A DNA stretch of 64,000 bases. It comes from DAOMNN01 sp035443825 (lineage in GTDB: Bacteria > Pseudomonadota > Gammaproteobacteria > Burkholderiales > Rhodocyclaceae). The stretch is from assembly GCA_035443825.1 (NCBI GenBank), contig DAOMNN010000005.1:1-64000 (forward strand), written 5' to 3'. Below, in pieces: positions 29,680 through 38,402 of the stretch. Numbering within the stretch: the stretch's first letter is position 1; each line of letters starts with the position of its first letter. The notes below the pieces were generated by a model. That model did no database searches, was not told the DNA's origin, and saw only the letters and a list, made by a program, of their open reading frames with translations. The position numbers were made by a program, and so were the translations under genes.

Positions 29680-30024
29680 TCAGCGCGATTTCGAGTGCGC
29701 GCTGGACTCCGGGTTGGGGCCGTACTCGCCAAGGTGAAAGGCGGCGCTGATGAGACCGATCACCAGCATCAGCAGGACAAAGAAACGAAGTTGCCAGTCT
29801 CGCGGTGCGGCCTTGCCGTCGGCACGACCGGCCTGGCGGCCGATCATTACTCCGAGCCAGGCGGTGGTGAGCAGGGCGGCCCCAAGCAGGCGCGAGGACA
29901 GGCCGCTCAGAAAGGTCGCCTGCGAGGGATCCCAGCGGTCGGGCCAGTAGAATTCGGGGCCCTGCAGCAGATAAATGCCGCCGATCAGGCACAGGATGAT
30001 GACGAAGGCCTGGAACGTGCGCAT
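29680..30024 (-). CDS. small membrane protein downstream of ruvB
   Basis: 114 residues with three hydrophobic segments (FQAFVIILCLIGGIYLLQG, LLGAALLTTAWLGVMIG, FFVLLMLVIGLISAAFHLG) and a hydrophilic, serine-rich end. Starts 12 bases after the ruvB stop, so likely in its operon. Family not recognised. Confidence 0.65.
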   Translation of the reverse strand: MRTFQAFVIILCLIGGIYLLQGPEFYWPDRWDPSQATFLSGLSSRLLGAALLTTAWLGVMIGRQAGRADGKAAPRDWQLRFFVLLMLVIGLISAAFHLGEYGPNPESSAHSKSR

Positions 30025-30036
30025 CGCGGGGGTGGG

Positions 30037-31089
30037 TCAAGGTCCTGGAAACAGGTCGTCGTCGCTGCCCGGCCGGGCAAGGCCGAAATGCCGCCAGATC
30101 GCTGCGGTCGCCATGCGCCCGCGCGGCGTGCGCTGCAGGTAACCCTGTTGAATCAGGAACGGCTCGAGTACGTCCTCGATGGTGTCGGTCGACTCGCCGA
30201 TCGCCGCGGCGAGGTTGTCCAGTCCTACCGGTCCGCCCCCGAATTTCTCCAGCATCGCCCCGAGCAGCTTGCGATCCATGATGTCGAGTCCGAGGTGGTC
30301 CACGTCGAGCATGACCAGGGCTGCATCCGCGACGGGTGCGGTGATGTGCCCTTGAGCACGCACTTCGGCATAGTCGCGTACCCGGCGCAGCAGGCGGTTC
30401 GCGATCCGTGGGGTTCCGCGCGCGCGCCGGGCGATCTCGAATGCGCCTTCGTCGTCGATCCGGACGTTGAGCAGGCGCGCCGAGCGGCCCACGATGAAGC
30501 CCAGTTCCTGCGGCGTGTAGAACTCGAGACGGGAAACGATGCCGAAACGGTCGCGCAGCGGATTGGTCAGCATTCCGGCGCGGGTCGTCGCTCCGACCAA
30601 GGTGAAGGGCGGCAGATCGAGCTTGACCGAACGTGCGGCGGGACCTTCGCCGATCATGATGTCGATCTGGAAATCCTCGAGCGCCGGATAGAGGATCTCT
30701 TCGACCACCGGCGAGAGACGGTGTATCTCGTCGATGAAGAGAACGTCGTGGGGCTCCAGATTGGTCAGCAGTGCGGCGAGATCACCCGCCCGCTCGAGCA
30801 CCGGCCCTGAGGTCTGGCGGAGATTGACGCCCATTTCGGCGGCAATGATGTGGGCCAACGTGGTCTTTCCGAGGCCCGGCGGGCCGAACAGCAGGACGTG
30901 GTCGAGTGCTTCGCTGCGATTGCGCGCAGCCTGGATGAAGATCTCGAGCTGCTCCCGGATCTTCGCCTGCCCCACGTATTCGTCCAGCCGCTTCGGGCGC
31001 AACGCGCGCTCGATCGCGTCCTCGTGACGGTCCACCGTCTGTGCGGTGACGATCCGCTCCGGTGCGCTGAGTCTGTCGGTCTCGATCAT
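30037..31089 (-). CDS. ruvB: Holliday junction branch migration ATPase RuvB
   Basis: Hexameric AAA+ motor that drives branch migration with RuvA. 350 residues: Walker A GPPGLGKTT at 69-77, Walker B DVLFIDEIH near 115-123, sensor GATTRAGMLTNPLRDRFG, and the C-terminal winged helix with FLIQQGYLQRTPRGR. Follows ruvA by 32 bases. Normal length. Confidence 0.98.
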   Translation of the reverse strand: MIETDRLSAPERIVTAQTVDRHEDAIERALRPKRLDEYVGQAKIREQLEIFIQAARNRSEALDHVLLFGPPGLGKTTLAHIIAAEMGVNLRQTSGPVLERAGDLAALLTNLEPHDVLFIDEIHRLSPVVEEILYPALEDFQIDIMIGEGPAARSVKLDLPPFTLVGATTRAGMLTNPLRDRFGIVSRLEFYTPQELGFIVGRSARLLNVRIDDEGAFEIARRARGTPRIANRLLRRVRDYAEVRAQGHITAPVADAALVMLDVDHLGLDIMDRKLLGAMLEKFGGGPVGLDNLAAAIGESTDTIEDVLEPFLIQQGYLQRTPRGRMATAAIWRHFGLARPGSDDDLFPGP

Positions 31090-31121
31090 CGTGGAAGTTT
31101 AGCCCTTGAAAGCCGATTCGG

Positions 31122-31520
31122 TCAGGCCTTCGAAAGATTTCGAAGCGCGAGGCGGATTCCTTCGGATACGCCGGTGTCCTCCGGGATCCCTTTCATCGCG
31201 CCGAGCGCCTCGCGTTCGTTGTAGCCNNNNNNNNNNNNNNNNNNNNNNNNNNNNNNNNNNNNNNNNNNNNNNNNNNNNNNNNNNNNNNNNNNNNNNNNNN
31301 NNNNNNNNNNNNNNNNNNNNNNNNNNGTGGCGAAACCGTACAGGAAATGGCCGTCCTCGCGTACCGCGAAATGCGTATACAGCGCGACCTGCTGTCCGGT
31401 GGCAGGCAGACCGTAGAATGTGCTCATCGGCACGTCGATCTCATAGCCGACACCGCCGGTGTCGACGACGATCTGGGGTGGATTTTTCTCGAGGAGGGTG
31501 CCTCTGATGCGTCCGATCAT
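31122..31520 (-). CDS. ruvA: Holliday junction DNA helicase subunit RuvA, interrupted by assembly gap
   Basis: Binds four-way junctions and loads RuvB. The N-terminal OB domain is intact (MIGRIRGTLLEKNPPQIVVD, GVGYEIDVPMST, THFAVREDGHFLYGFA), and the C-terminal RuvB-contacting domain reappears as GYNEREALGAMKGIPEDTGV through LRNLSKA. Only about 99 residues are visible against about 195 in the family, so close to 95 residues (the helix-hairpin-helix domain) are missing, more than a 100-base gap can hold. The gene itself is probably intact in the organism. Confidence 0.92.
   Translation of the reverse strand: MIGRIRGTLLEKNPPQIVVDTGGVGYEIDVPMSTFYGLPATGQQVALYTHFAVREDGHFLYGFAXXXXXXXXXXXXXXXXXXXXXXXXXXXXXXXXXXGYNEREALGAMKGIPEDTGVSEGIRLALRNLSKA
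31227..31326. other. assembly gap (100 N) inside ruvA
   Basis: Exactly 100 N. Comparison with normal RuvA length implies that roughly 290 bases are really missing, so coordinates to the right are probably shifted by about 190 bases relative to the true chromosome. Confidence 0.95.
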
Positions 31521-31547
31521 GGGGAGATCCGTCGGTTGAGTTCGTGC

Positions 31548-32507
31548 TCAGCGCCAGTTGAAAGCGAGCATTGCCGCCATGATGAGGCCATGCAGCACGG
31601 CGGCGCCAATCGTCAGCTTGATCGCCGTTTCGAGTTCCGCAGGCTCTGAAGCGTGTTCGCGCAACTGTCGTGCGGCGTTGAAGGACAGCAGCAGCGTGAT
31701 CGCCGCAGCGGCGCATACCTGTGGCAGGTTGTCACGGCCGATCTGGATGATCACCCAGGCATGGGCCGCGACGGCAATCCCGAAGTAACCCCACTTGGCG
31801 GATTCGGGGCCGAGCCGGACGACCACGGTGCGCTTGCCCGCGGCAGCATCGCTGTCGTGGTCCGGGAACTGGTTGATGTAGAGCAGGTTCACGACGAGGA
31901 GCGCAAAGGATAGCCCGGCTGCGACCGGTGTCCATCCGAACTCGCCGCGCTGCACATAATCCGCGCCCACCACCACCAGCAGCCAGCAGGCGGTGACCGC
32001 GACCTCGCCGAGGCCGCGTGCGACGAGATGCAGCGGCGGTGCCGAGTAGGCCCAGCCGAGCAGCAGCCCGGCGATGCCGATGAGGATCAGCCCCCATCCG
32101 GACATCGCGGCCAGCCACAGTCCGCCGGGGATCGCCAGCACGAGCAGTCCGTATCCGAATCGTGCGGTCTGGCGCGTGGTCATCACGCCGTTCTGGATGA
32201 AGCGGCTGCCACCGGTGAAGGGAAATATCCGTCCGACATTGCCCGAATCCGCGCCGCTGACCGCATCGTGATAATCATTGATCACGTTGCCGCCGGCGTG
32301 CGCGACAAGTGCGATCAGGATCGTCGCCACGGCTGCAAGGGGATGCAGCGTGACGCCATCGGCATGGGCGGTGGCCAGGCCGATCAGGCAGCCGACCAGA
32401 GTGACGCTCAGGAAAGCGGGTCGCGTCGCAGCGACATGGCGCAGCAGCGGGTTGGAGAAACGCTCCGGGGTGGGCTCTGCAGCGACGGTGGTCTGTGGGT
32501 CATTCAT
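31548..32507 (-). CDS. UbiA-family prenyltransferase (MenA-like)
   Basis: 319-residue polytopic membrane enzyme. The two Asp-rich motifs that bind prenyl diphosphate and Mg are NDYHDAVSGADSGN (from residue 77) and DHDSDAAAGKRT (near 213). MenA-type 1,4-dihydroxy-2-naphthoate prenyltransferases have this ND(Y/W)xD form, but no other menaquinone gene is nearby, so the aromatic acceptor is uncertain. ATG at 32507 overlaps the rng stop by four bases. Confidence 0.82.
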   Translation of the reverse strand: MNDPQTTVAAEPTPERFSNPLLRHVAATRPAFLSVTLVGCLIGLATAHADGVTLHPLAAVATILIALVAHAGGNVINDYHDAVSGADSGNVGRIFPFTGGSRFIQNGVMTTRQTARFGYGLLVLAIPGGLWLAAMSGWGLILIGIAGLLLGWAYSAPPLHLVARGLGEVAVTACWLLVVVGADYVQRGEFGWTPVAAGLSFALLVVNLLYINQFPDHDSDAAAGKRTVVVRLGPESAKWGYFGIAVAAHAWVIIQIGRDNLPQVCAAAAITLLLSFNAARQLREHASEPAELETAIKLTIGAAVLHGLIMAAMLAFNWR

Positions 32508-33958
32508 AGCAGGACGATGTCGAACTGCTCCTGGGTATAGCTGGCCTCGGGATGCAGCGAGATCTTCTTGTCGATGAAATCCGAGAGCATCGCCAGCGCC
32601 TGGGACTCCTCGTCGAGGAACAGATCGATGACGTCGGGCGATGCAAGCACACGGAACTCGCGTGCATTGAACTGGCGGGCTTCGCGCAGCAATTCGCGCA
32701 GGATCTCGTAACACACCGTCCGCGCGGTCTTCACCTCGCCCCGGCCCTCGCAGGTGGGACAGGGTTCGCACAGCAGATGTGCAAGCGATTCGCGCGTGCG
32801 CTTGCGGGTCATTTCGACCAGGCCGAGCGCGGTGAAGCCGTTGACGCTCATCTTGGTGTGGTCGCGAGCCAGTGCCTTGCGGAATTCGTCGAGCACCATG
32901 TCGCGATGCTCGGCATTCTCCATGTCGATGAAGTCGATGATGATGATGCCGCCCAGGTTGCGCAGCCGTAGCTGGCGTGCGATGGTCTGGGCCGCCTCGA
33001 GGTTGGTCTTGAAGATGGTGTCGTCGAAGTTGCGCGCCCCGACGAAGCCGCCGGTGTTCACATCGATGGTGGTCATCGCCTCGGTCTGGTCGATGATGAG
33101 ATAGCCGCCGGATTTGAGTTCGACCCGGCGTGCCAGCGCCTTCTCGATCTCGTCCTCGATGCTGTGCAGTTCGAACAATGGGCGTTCGCCGGCGTGATGC
33201 ACCAGCAATGGCAACACCTTTGGGCTGTAGCCGGCAGCGAACGCCGTCAGTTTCTGGTAATTTTCGCGCGAATCGATGACGATCCGGGTCGTGTCGTCGG
33301 TGACCAGATCGCGCAGCACGCGCTGGCCAAGATCGAGGTCCTCATGCAGCAGCGAGGGCGCGACTCGCCCGGCTGCGCTGGCGTGAATCTCCGACCACAG
33401 TTTGCGCAGATACGCGATGTCGGCCGCGAGCTCGGCGTCGGACGCACTTTCGGCCATGGTGCGGACGATGAAACCACCCGCTTCGTCCTCAGGCACGAGG
33501 CGGGTGAGCCGTTCACGCAGGGCTTCCCGCTCGCCCTCGTCCTCGATCCGCTGAGAGATTCCGATGTGGTGTTCCTGCGGGAGGTAGACGAGCAGGCGCC
33601 CGGCGATACTGATCTGGGTCGACAGGCGCGCGCCCTTGGTCCCGATCGGATCCTTCAGGACCTGGATGGTCAGATTCTGTCCTTCGGCGAGTATGCGTTC
33701 GATCGGCCGGCCGGTCTCCCCATTGTGGCGTTCGCTCCAGATGTCCGCGACGTGGAGGAATGCGGTGCGCTCGAGCCCGATGTCGATGAAGGCGGACTGC
33801 ATGCCGGGGAGGACCCTGACCACCCGGCCAAGGTAGATATTGCCGACGATGCCGCGATTGGCGGTGCGCTCGACGTGAAGTTCCTGGACGACACCCTGTT
33901 CAACCAGTGCGACCCGCGTTTCCTGGGGCGTGAAGTTTACGAGGAATTCGATGCTCAT
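32504..33958 (-). CDS. rng: ribonuclease G
   Basis: Endonuclease of the RNase E/G family; matures 16S rRNA 5' ends and starts decay of some mRNAs. 484 residues: S1-containing N-terminal part (NIYLGRVVRVLPGMQSAFID), 5'-sensor region, catalytic Asp residues in TTIDVNTGGFVG and IIIIDFIDMENAEH, and the zinc-link CEPCPTCEGRGE. It lacks the long RNase E C-terminal scaffold. ATG 33958 (MSIEFLVNFTPQETRVA). A perfect hairpin lies in its leader. Confidence 0.96.
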   Translation of the reverse strand: MSIEFLVNFTPQETRVALVEQGVVQELHVERTANRGIVGNIYLGRVVRVLPGMQSAFIDIGLERTAFLHVADIWSERHNGETGRPIERILAEGQNLTIQVLKDPIGTKGARLSTQISIAGRLLVYLPQEHHIGISQRIEDEGEREALRERLTRLVPEDEAGGFIVRTMAESASDAELAADIAYLRKLWSEIHASAAGRVAPSLLHEDLDLGQRVLRDLVTDDTTRIVIDSRENYQKLTAFAAGYSPKVLPLLVHHAGERPLFELHSIEDEIEKALARRVELKSGGYLIIDQTEAMTTIDVNTGGFVGARNFDDTIFKTNLEAAQTIARQLRLRNLGGIIIIDFIDMENAEHRDMVLDEFRKALARDHTKMSVNGFTALGLVEMTRKRTRESLAHLLCEPCPTCEGRGEVKTARTVCYEILRELLREARQFNAREFRVLASPDVIDLFLDEESQALAMLSDFIDKKISLHPEASYTQEQFDIVLL

Positions 33959-33978
33959 ATGGACCGTGCTGAATGGGA

Positions 33979-34020
33979 AATGCGCAATGGCAGACAATGC
34001 GACGTCTGCCATTGCGCATT
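33979..34020. repeat. perfect 17-bp inverted repeat in the rng leader
   Basis: AATGCGCAATGGCAGAC (33979-33995) and GTCTGCCATTGCGCATT (34004-34020) are exact reverse complements around an 8-base loop. The structure starts 21 bases upstream of the rng ATG and 52 bases after the maf stop. No U-tract follows on either strand. It could be an mRNA hairpin controlling rng, for example a self-cleavage site, or a dimeric protein site. Confidence 0.85.
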
Positions 34021-34071
34021 GACCATCCCGGTACCTACCTCATGGCGAATCCGTGTGACGAGACGGAGCGA

Positions 34072-34698
34072 TCATGCCTGGACAGGATAACCGAAGGTCT
34101 CGAGCAACTGGGCTGTTTCGAACAGCGGCAAGCCCATGATGCCGCTGTAGCTTCCCCTGATCTCCTCGACGAACACTGCGGCATGGCCCTGAATACCGTA
34201 GGCACCCGCCTTGTCCATGGGTTCCCCGCTCGCGACGTAGCGACGGATCTCGGTATCGCCGAGGGTGCGGAAGCGGACCTCGCTGACGTTGACCAGGCTG
34301 CGGGTGCGCATCCCGTCGCACATGGCCACCGCGGTGAACACGCGATGGGTTCGTCCCGACAGTCTCTCCAGGATCGCCCTCGCTTCGTCGGCGGAGGACG
34401 GCTTGCCGATGATCTCGTCGTCGAGCGCCAGCGCCGTATCGGCAGAAAGCACCGGACGGAGCATCAACTGGCGCCAGCGCAGTCGCCTGAAGCCGGCGTC
34501 GGCCTTGCTGAGCGCAAGGCGCTCGACGTAGTGCTCGACCGTTTCGTCGGCCAGCGGCGATTCATCCACATCGTGATCCTCGCCGCGTTCGCCGACACGG
34601 AAGACGAGCAGATCGAACTGTACCCCGATCTGGCGTAGCAGTTCGCGCCGACGTGGACTTCGCGAAGCCAGGTAGATGCGATTGGATCGATTGTTCAT
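34072..34698 (-). CDS. maf: Maf-like nucleoside triphosphate pyrophosphatase
   Basis: Hydrolyses non-canonical or dTTP/UTP nucleotides. 208 residues with the Maf signature LASRSPRRRELLRQIG, the ADETVEHYVERLALSKA block, SADTALALDDEIIGKP with the catalytic Asp, and GAYGIQGHAAVFVEEIRGSY. ATG at 34698; a GTG at 34710 overlapping the rlmH stop is a possible alternative. Part of the nadD-rsfS-rlmH-maf-rng order. Confidence 0.93.
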   Translation of the reverse strand: MNNRSNRIYLASRSPRRRELLRQIGVQFDLLVFRVGERGEDHDVDESPLADETVEHYVERLALSKADAGFRRLRWRQLMLRPVLSADTALALDDEIIGKPSSADEARAILERLSGRTHRVFTAVAMCDGMRTRSLVNVSEVRFRTLGDTEIRRYVASGEPMDKAGAYGIQGHAAVFVEEIRGSYSGIMGLPLFETAQLLETFGYPVQA

Positions 34699-34702
34699 GC
34701 GG

Positions 34703-35173
34703 TCATTCACGATGATATGGATGATTCCTGGTCACGGACCAGGCGCGATAGAGCGCTTCGGCCAGCAAGGGCCGGACCAGTGCATGCGGGAGCGTCAGGC
34801 TGGACAGGCGAAGGGTTTCATGCGCACTGTGCTTGACGTCCGGTGCAAGTCCGTCGGGTCCCCCCACGATCAGTGCGACGTCCTGCGCGCCTTCCTGCCA
34901 GGCCGTCAGGCGCTGTGCGAGTGCAGCCGTGGTGAGGTCGCTCCCCGTTTCGTCGAGCACGACTCTGCGGCAGCGCGGCGGAAGTGCCGCTTCGATGCGC
35001 CCCGCCTCCGCGGCCATTAGTGCTTCGACCGATTTTCCGCTGCTGCGGGGTTCGGCCTTCACTTCGATCAGTTGCATGGCCATCTCCCGTGGCATGCGCC
35101 GCGCGAACTCGGTGAACCCTGCGTCTACCCAGGCAGGCATGCGTGTTCCGACGGCCACGACGAACAACTTCAT
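34703..35173 (-). CDS. rlmH: 23S rRNA pseudouridine-1915 N3-methyltransferase RlmH
   Basis: SPOUT-fold methyltransferase of helix 69. 156 residues, E. coli RlmH 155. Motifs: MKLFVVAVGTRMPAWVDAGF start, RVVLDETGSDLTTAALAQRL, VALIVGGPDGLAPDV for the knotted SAM site, and the RPLLAEALYRAWSVTRNHPYH end. Overlaps rsfS by ATGA. Confidence 0.96.
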   Translation of the reverse strand: MKLFVVAVGTRMPAWVDAGFTEFARRMPREMAMQLIEVKAEPRSSGKSVEALMAAEAGRIEAALPPRCRRVVLDETGSDLTTAALAQRLTAWQEGAQDVALIVGGPDGLAPDVKHSAHETLRLSSLTLPHALVRPLLAEALYRAWSVTRNHPYHRE

Positions 35174-35547
35174 CGGGTCCCGGACGAACCCTTGCCGGGA
35201 GTAGCGTGCTTGCGGCGCGAGGACGCCGTCGTGGTCCACAGCTCCTCGAGTTTGTAGTAGTTGCGCACCGCAGGCTGCATGATATGCACCACGATGTCGG
35301 CAAGATCGACGAGTACCCATTCGCCGCTGTCTTCGCCTTCGATGCCGATGATCTCCCCGCCCGCCTCCTTGACCTTCTCTTCGACGTGGCGCGCCAGCGC
35401 CCGCGTCTGGCGATTCGAGTCGGCACTGGCGATGATGACGCGATCGAACAGCGGCGTGAGTTTCGAGGTATTGATGACCTCGATATCCTCGGCCTTGATG
35501 TCCTCGAGGGCTGCGACGACGATACCTTCCAGTTTGCGGATATTCAT
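35170..35547 (-). CDS. rsfS: ribosomal silencing factor RsfS
   Basis: Binds uL14 and stops 50S joining 30S in slow growth. 125 residues: KLEGIVVAALEDIKAEDIEV, SRQT-like site DSNRQTRALARHVEEKVKE, and GEWVLVDLADIVVHIMQPAV. The basic serine-rich tail after residue 108 is longer than in E. coli. ATG 35547, four bases after the nadD stop. Confidence 0.95.
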   Translation of the reverse strand: MNIRKLEGIVVAALEDIKAEDIEVINTSKLTPLFDRVIIASADSNRQTRALARHVEEKVKEAGGEIIGIEGEDSGEWVLVDLADIVVHIMQPAVRNYYKLEELWTTTASSRRKHATPGKGSSGTR

Positions 35548-35551
35548 GGGC

Positions 35552-36229
35552 TCAACGATAAAGATTGTGCCGGGCAATATAGTCGAGAACCGAATCGGGT
35601 AGCAAATAACGTGCGCTGTGCCCCGAAGCGACGAGATCCCGGACGAGCGACGCGGAGATCGCAAGTGGCGTCATGTCGAAAGGGACGACGCGACCGGCGG
35701 GAGTCTGCCGAAGGAGCCCGGGGTCGACGCTCATGCGTTCGCCCAACGCACGGTCCAGTTCGTCCGAGAGTGCGCCGGACCAGCGGCGGCCGTGAGGCGC
35801 GATACCGGGGCGGTTGGCGATCGCAATGTGCGCGAGGTCGATCAGTTCCGTCCAGCGATGCCAGCCCGGCAAACCCTGGAACGCGTCAGCCCCGAGGATC
35901 AGTACCAGCGGGCGTGTCGGTCCGAGGCTGGCGCGCAGGCGCTCGAGCGTCACGACCGTATAGCTCTTGCCCTCGTTCAGGATCTCGCTGTCATCGACAC
36001 TGAACGCCGGATTTCCGATGACCGCCCGTCGCACCAGTTCGAGGCGGTGCATGGCGGAGCAAATCGGCCTGTCACGATGCGGCGGATCGCCGGCGGGGAT
36101 GAAACGGACCCCAGACAACTGCAGTGCGTCGCGCGCTTCCTCGGCAAGCCGCAGGTGGCCGACATGGATCGGATCGAAAGTGCCGCCGAGCAGGCCGAGC
36201 GGTTCGGTTTCAGTCGTCGATGCGTTCAT
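35552..36229 (-). CDS. nadD: nicotinate-nucleotide adenylyltransferase
   Basis: Joins nicotinate mononucleotide with ATP to deamido-NAD. 225 residues with the nucleotidyltransferase motif LLGGTFDPIHVGHLRLAEEA, the FIPAGDPPHRDRP substrate loop, ILGADAFQGLPGWHRW, and the second signature ISASLVRDLVASG. ATG 36229 overlaps the end of the BPSS1780 gene by 20 bases. Confidence 0.96.
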   Translation of the reverse strand: MNASTTETEPLGLLGGTFDPIHVGHLRLAEEARDALQLSGVRFIPAGDPPHRDRPICSAMHRLELVRRAVIGNPAFSVDDSEILNEGKSYTVVTLERLRASLGPTRPLVLILGADAFQGLPGWHRWTELIDLAHIAIANRPGIAPHGRRWSGALSDELDRALGERMSVDPGLLRQTPAGRVVPFDMTPLAISASLVRDLVASGHSARYLLPDSVLDYIARHNLYR

Positions 36230-36986
36230 CGATGATGCCCGGACCGAATACGTCGCGCGCGTTGATGTAGAAGCTGGCAAACATTACCGGGAAAAGTATG
36301 AGCGGAAGCATCAGCATGAACAGGGTAGCCAGGAAAGGAATTGCTGCCCCAAGTGTTCCGATCAGCATGCCCGGCAGCAGTATGCCGAAAAGCGCAAAGG
36401 CCAGTGCGTAGGCTACGAGAGGGCGCCAGTTACGCACACAGGCGTAAAAGCTGAAGAACATCGCCTTGGGTGCGGACACATTCCACCAGCCCGCCAGCAC
36501 CGGTGCGAACCAGTAGGTCATCATGACCGGCGTCGACAATGCGATTGCGACCATCAGGGTAAGGCTGAGGTCGGAGAGGTCCGCCGTCTCAGGGTCGAAT
36601 CCTTCCGCACCGGTCATGAACTTCATCAGCATACCGCCATCGATGAGTGTCGTCAGCAGCAGCACCAGCAGACTTCCGACGAGGTAGATGCCGCCTATGG
36701 TGACGAGCGCTCCCAGATTGGTCTTGAAGCCGGAGAAAAGAAGATCCGGACCGCCTTTGCGCCCCTCGTCGATGGCACGGCAGGTGTTCAGCACGCCAAG
36801 CGAGAACACCGGCATCAGCAGCGAGGCGATCGGCTGTCCGATCAGGGGTATGGCGCTGACTACCACCAGCATGAGGATGAAGCCGAACGAGGCGAAGGTG
36901 AGCAATGCCGGATTGCGGCGCCACAGCAGGAAGCCCTCGCGGAGCCACGCCAGACCGCGATGGGTGGGAAGTTGTCGAGCTTGCAT
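36210..36986 (-). CDS. BPSS1780 family membrane protein
   Basis: 258 residues with six to seven membrane helices and the RGLAWLREGFLLWRRNPALL opening and MPVFSLGVLNTCRAIDEGRK block of this betaproteobacterial family; function unknown. Its position between thrB and nadD and the 20-base overlap with nadD indicate joint expression. Confidence 0.85.
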   Translation of the reverse strand: MQARQLPTHRGLAWLREGFLLWRRNPALLTFASFGFILMLVVVSAIPLIGQPIASLLMPVFSLGVLNTCRAIDEGRKGGPDLLFSGFKTNLGALVTIGGIYLVGSLLVLLLTTLIDGGMLMKFMTGAEGFDPETADLSDLSLTLMVAIALSTPVMMTYWFAPVLAGWWNVSAPKAMFFSFYACVRNWRPLVAYALAFALFGILLPGMLIGTLGAAIPFLATLFMLMLPLILFPVMFASFYINARDVFGPGIIDERIDD

Positions 36987-37042
36987 TGGTCGGACTCTGC
37001 TTTCGTTCGTTAGGGGTTGAGCCGGCCCGGCGCACGGCCTTG

Positions 37043-37987
37043 TCAGGCGGTGGGCAGGGGATGTGTCCGGGCGATGCGGGCCTTCAGGATGTCGCGATAC
37101 TCGCCCGGATCCTTGACCTGAACCATTTCACCAGGTTTGGGCAGATGGCAGTCTTCCGCGCGCGACAGCCAGAAGCGCAGCGCCGCTGCGCGAAGCATGG
37201 CGGGCCAGCATACTCGCTCATGAGGCGTAAAGGGGCGCTCCGCATGGTAGGCGAGGAGCAGTGCATCAGCCCGCACGGGGTCCAGTTCACCGTCGGGCGT
37301 GGTGCACCAGTCGTTTACGGTGACCGCAACGTCGAACAACAGTGCGTCGTTTCCCGCAAAGTAGAAATCGATCACGCCGCCGATGTACTCACCGTCCCAA
37401 AGCACGTTGTCCCGAAAAAGATCGGCATGGATCACGCCATGCGGCAAGGCCTCGAGATCCTGCTGCGCCTGGAACGCGAGTTCGGTATCGAGTAGCTCGC
37501 GTTCGTCGGCCGGGAGATGGGAGCGCACCTTCGCACCCGTCAGTTCGCGCCAGCGCATGCCGCGCGCGTTGTCCTGCCTGCGCCCGTAAGACAGCCCGGC
37601 CAGATGCAGGCCCGCCAGCATCGCGCCGAGACGGGTGCATCGGCCCGCGGTGGGATGCATGTCGGATTTTCCCGTCAGTCGCGCCACCAGCGCTGCGGGT
37701 CGATCGCACAGGGTGCCGAGATACTCGTTGTCGCGATTGGCAATGGGGGCGGGCACCGGAAGGCCATGATGCGCGAGATGTGCCATCAGGTACAGGTAGA
37801 AGGGCAACTCGGAGCGCGGGATGGATTCGAACAGGGTCAGAACGTAGCGTCCGAGCGTCGTCGTGATGAAGAAATTGGTGTTCTGGACTCCCGCAGGAAT
37901 GCCTTCATGCTCGACCAGACGCCCGATGGCGAAGTGCCCGAGCCAGGCCGAAAGCTTCTCGGCCGAGACGGAAGTGAAAACCGACAT
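37043..37987 (-). CDS. thrB: homoserine kinase (aminoglycoside-phosphotransferase-like type)
   Basis: Phosphorylates homoserine in threonine synthesis. 314 residues of the APH fold, the form found in many beta- and some gammaproteobacteria in place of the GHMP-type ThrB. Motifs: start SVSAEKLSAWLGHFAIGRLV, GIPAGVQNTNFFITTT, the catalytic loop HGVIHADLFRDNVLW and metal-binding GVIDFYFAG. The DUF2782 gene upstream is 24 bases away. Confidence 0.92.
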   Translation of the reverse strand: MSVFTSVSAEKLSAWLGHFAIGRLVEHEGIPAGVQNTNFFITTTLGRYVLTLFESIPRSELPFYLYLMAHLAHHGLPVPAPIANRDNEYLGTLCDRPAALVARLTGKSDMHPTAGRCTRLGAMLAGLHLAGLSYGRRQDNARGMRWRELTGAKVRSHLPADERELLDTELAFQAQQDLEALPHGVIHADLFRDNVLWDGEYIGGVIDFYFAGNDALLFDVAVTVNDWCTTPDGELDPVRADALLLAYHAERPFTPHERVCWPAMLRAAALRFWLSRAEDCHLPKPGEMVQVKDPGEYRDILKARIARTHPLPTA

Positions 37988-38011
37988 CGGTGCGCAGTCA
38001 GCCCGTCAGCC

Positions 38012-38341
38012 TCACCAGGAACCGATCACCCACATCGGAACCGACAGTGCGGGCGACGCATCGCGGTAGGGAACCATCACGCCGTCGCCCTTCTGGTCCA
38101 CCAGAAAATAGGGTACGCCATGCGGAGGGGTGACCTTGACCATGTAGAGCCGGCCCTTGATCCGGTATTCCATTACCTCGTCCTCGCCGCGCTTGAGGAT
38201 CGTCACCTCGGGCTCGAATGGATCGTCGGTCATGCCCGGAGGCGGTGGCGGCGGTTCGGGCAAGGGTTCCAGCTGCGGCAGTTGCTGGGCGGCAACCGGC
38301 ATGGCAAGTGCAAACAGCAATACAAAAAGCGAGCGGCGCAT
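38012..38341 (-). CDS. DUF2782 family exported protein
   Basis: 109 residues with a signal peptide (MRRSLFVLLFALAMPVAAQQ), a proline-rich linker (PLPEPPPPPPG), and a compact domain with ILKRGEDEVMEYRIKGRLYM and VPYFLVDQKGDG. Family function unknown; it normally lies between polA and thrB in betaproteobacteria, as here. Probably periplasmic. Confidence 0.85.
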   Translation of the reverse strand: MRRSLFVLLFALAMPVAAQQLPQLEPLPEPPPPPPGMTDDPFEPEVTILKRGEDEVMEYRIKGRLYMVKVTPPHGVPYFLVDQKGDGVMVPYRDASPALSVPMWVIGSW

Positions 38342-38402
38342 TGTTCTCTCCGTAAACTATGACGATTCTAGCAGACGACGCATGCGCCGATCCTGCGGGC
38401 GA

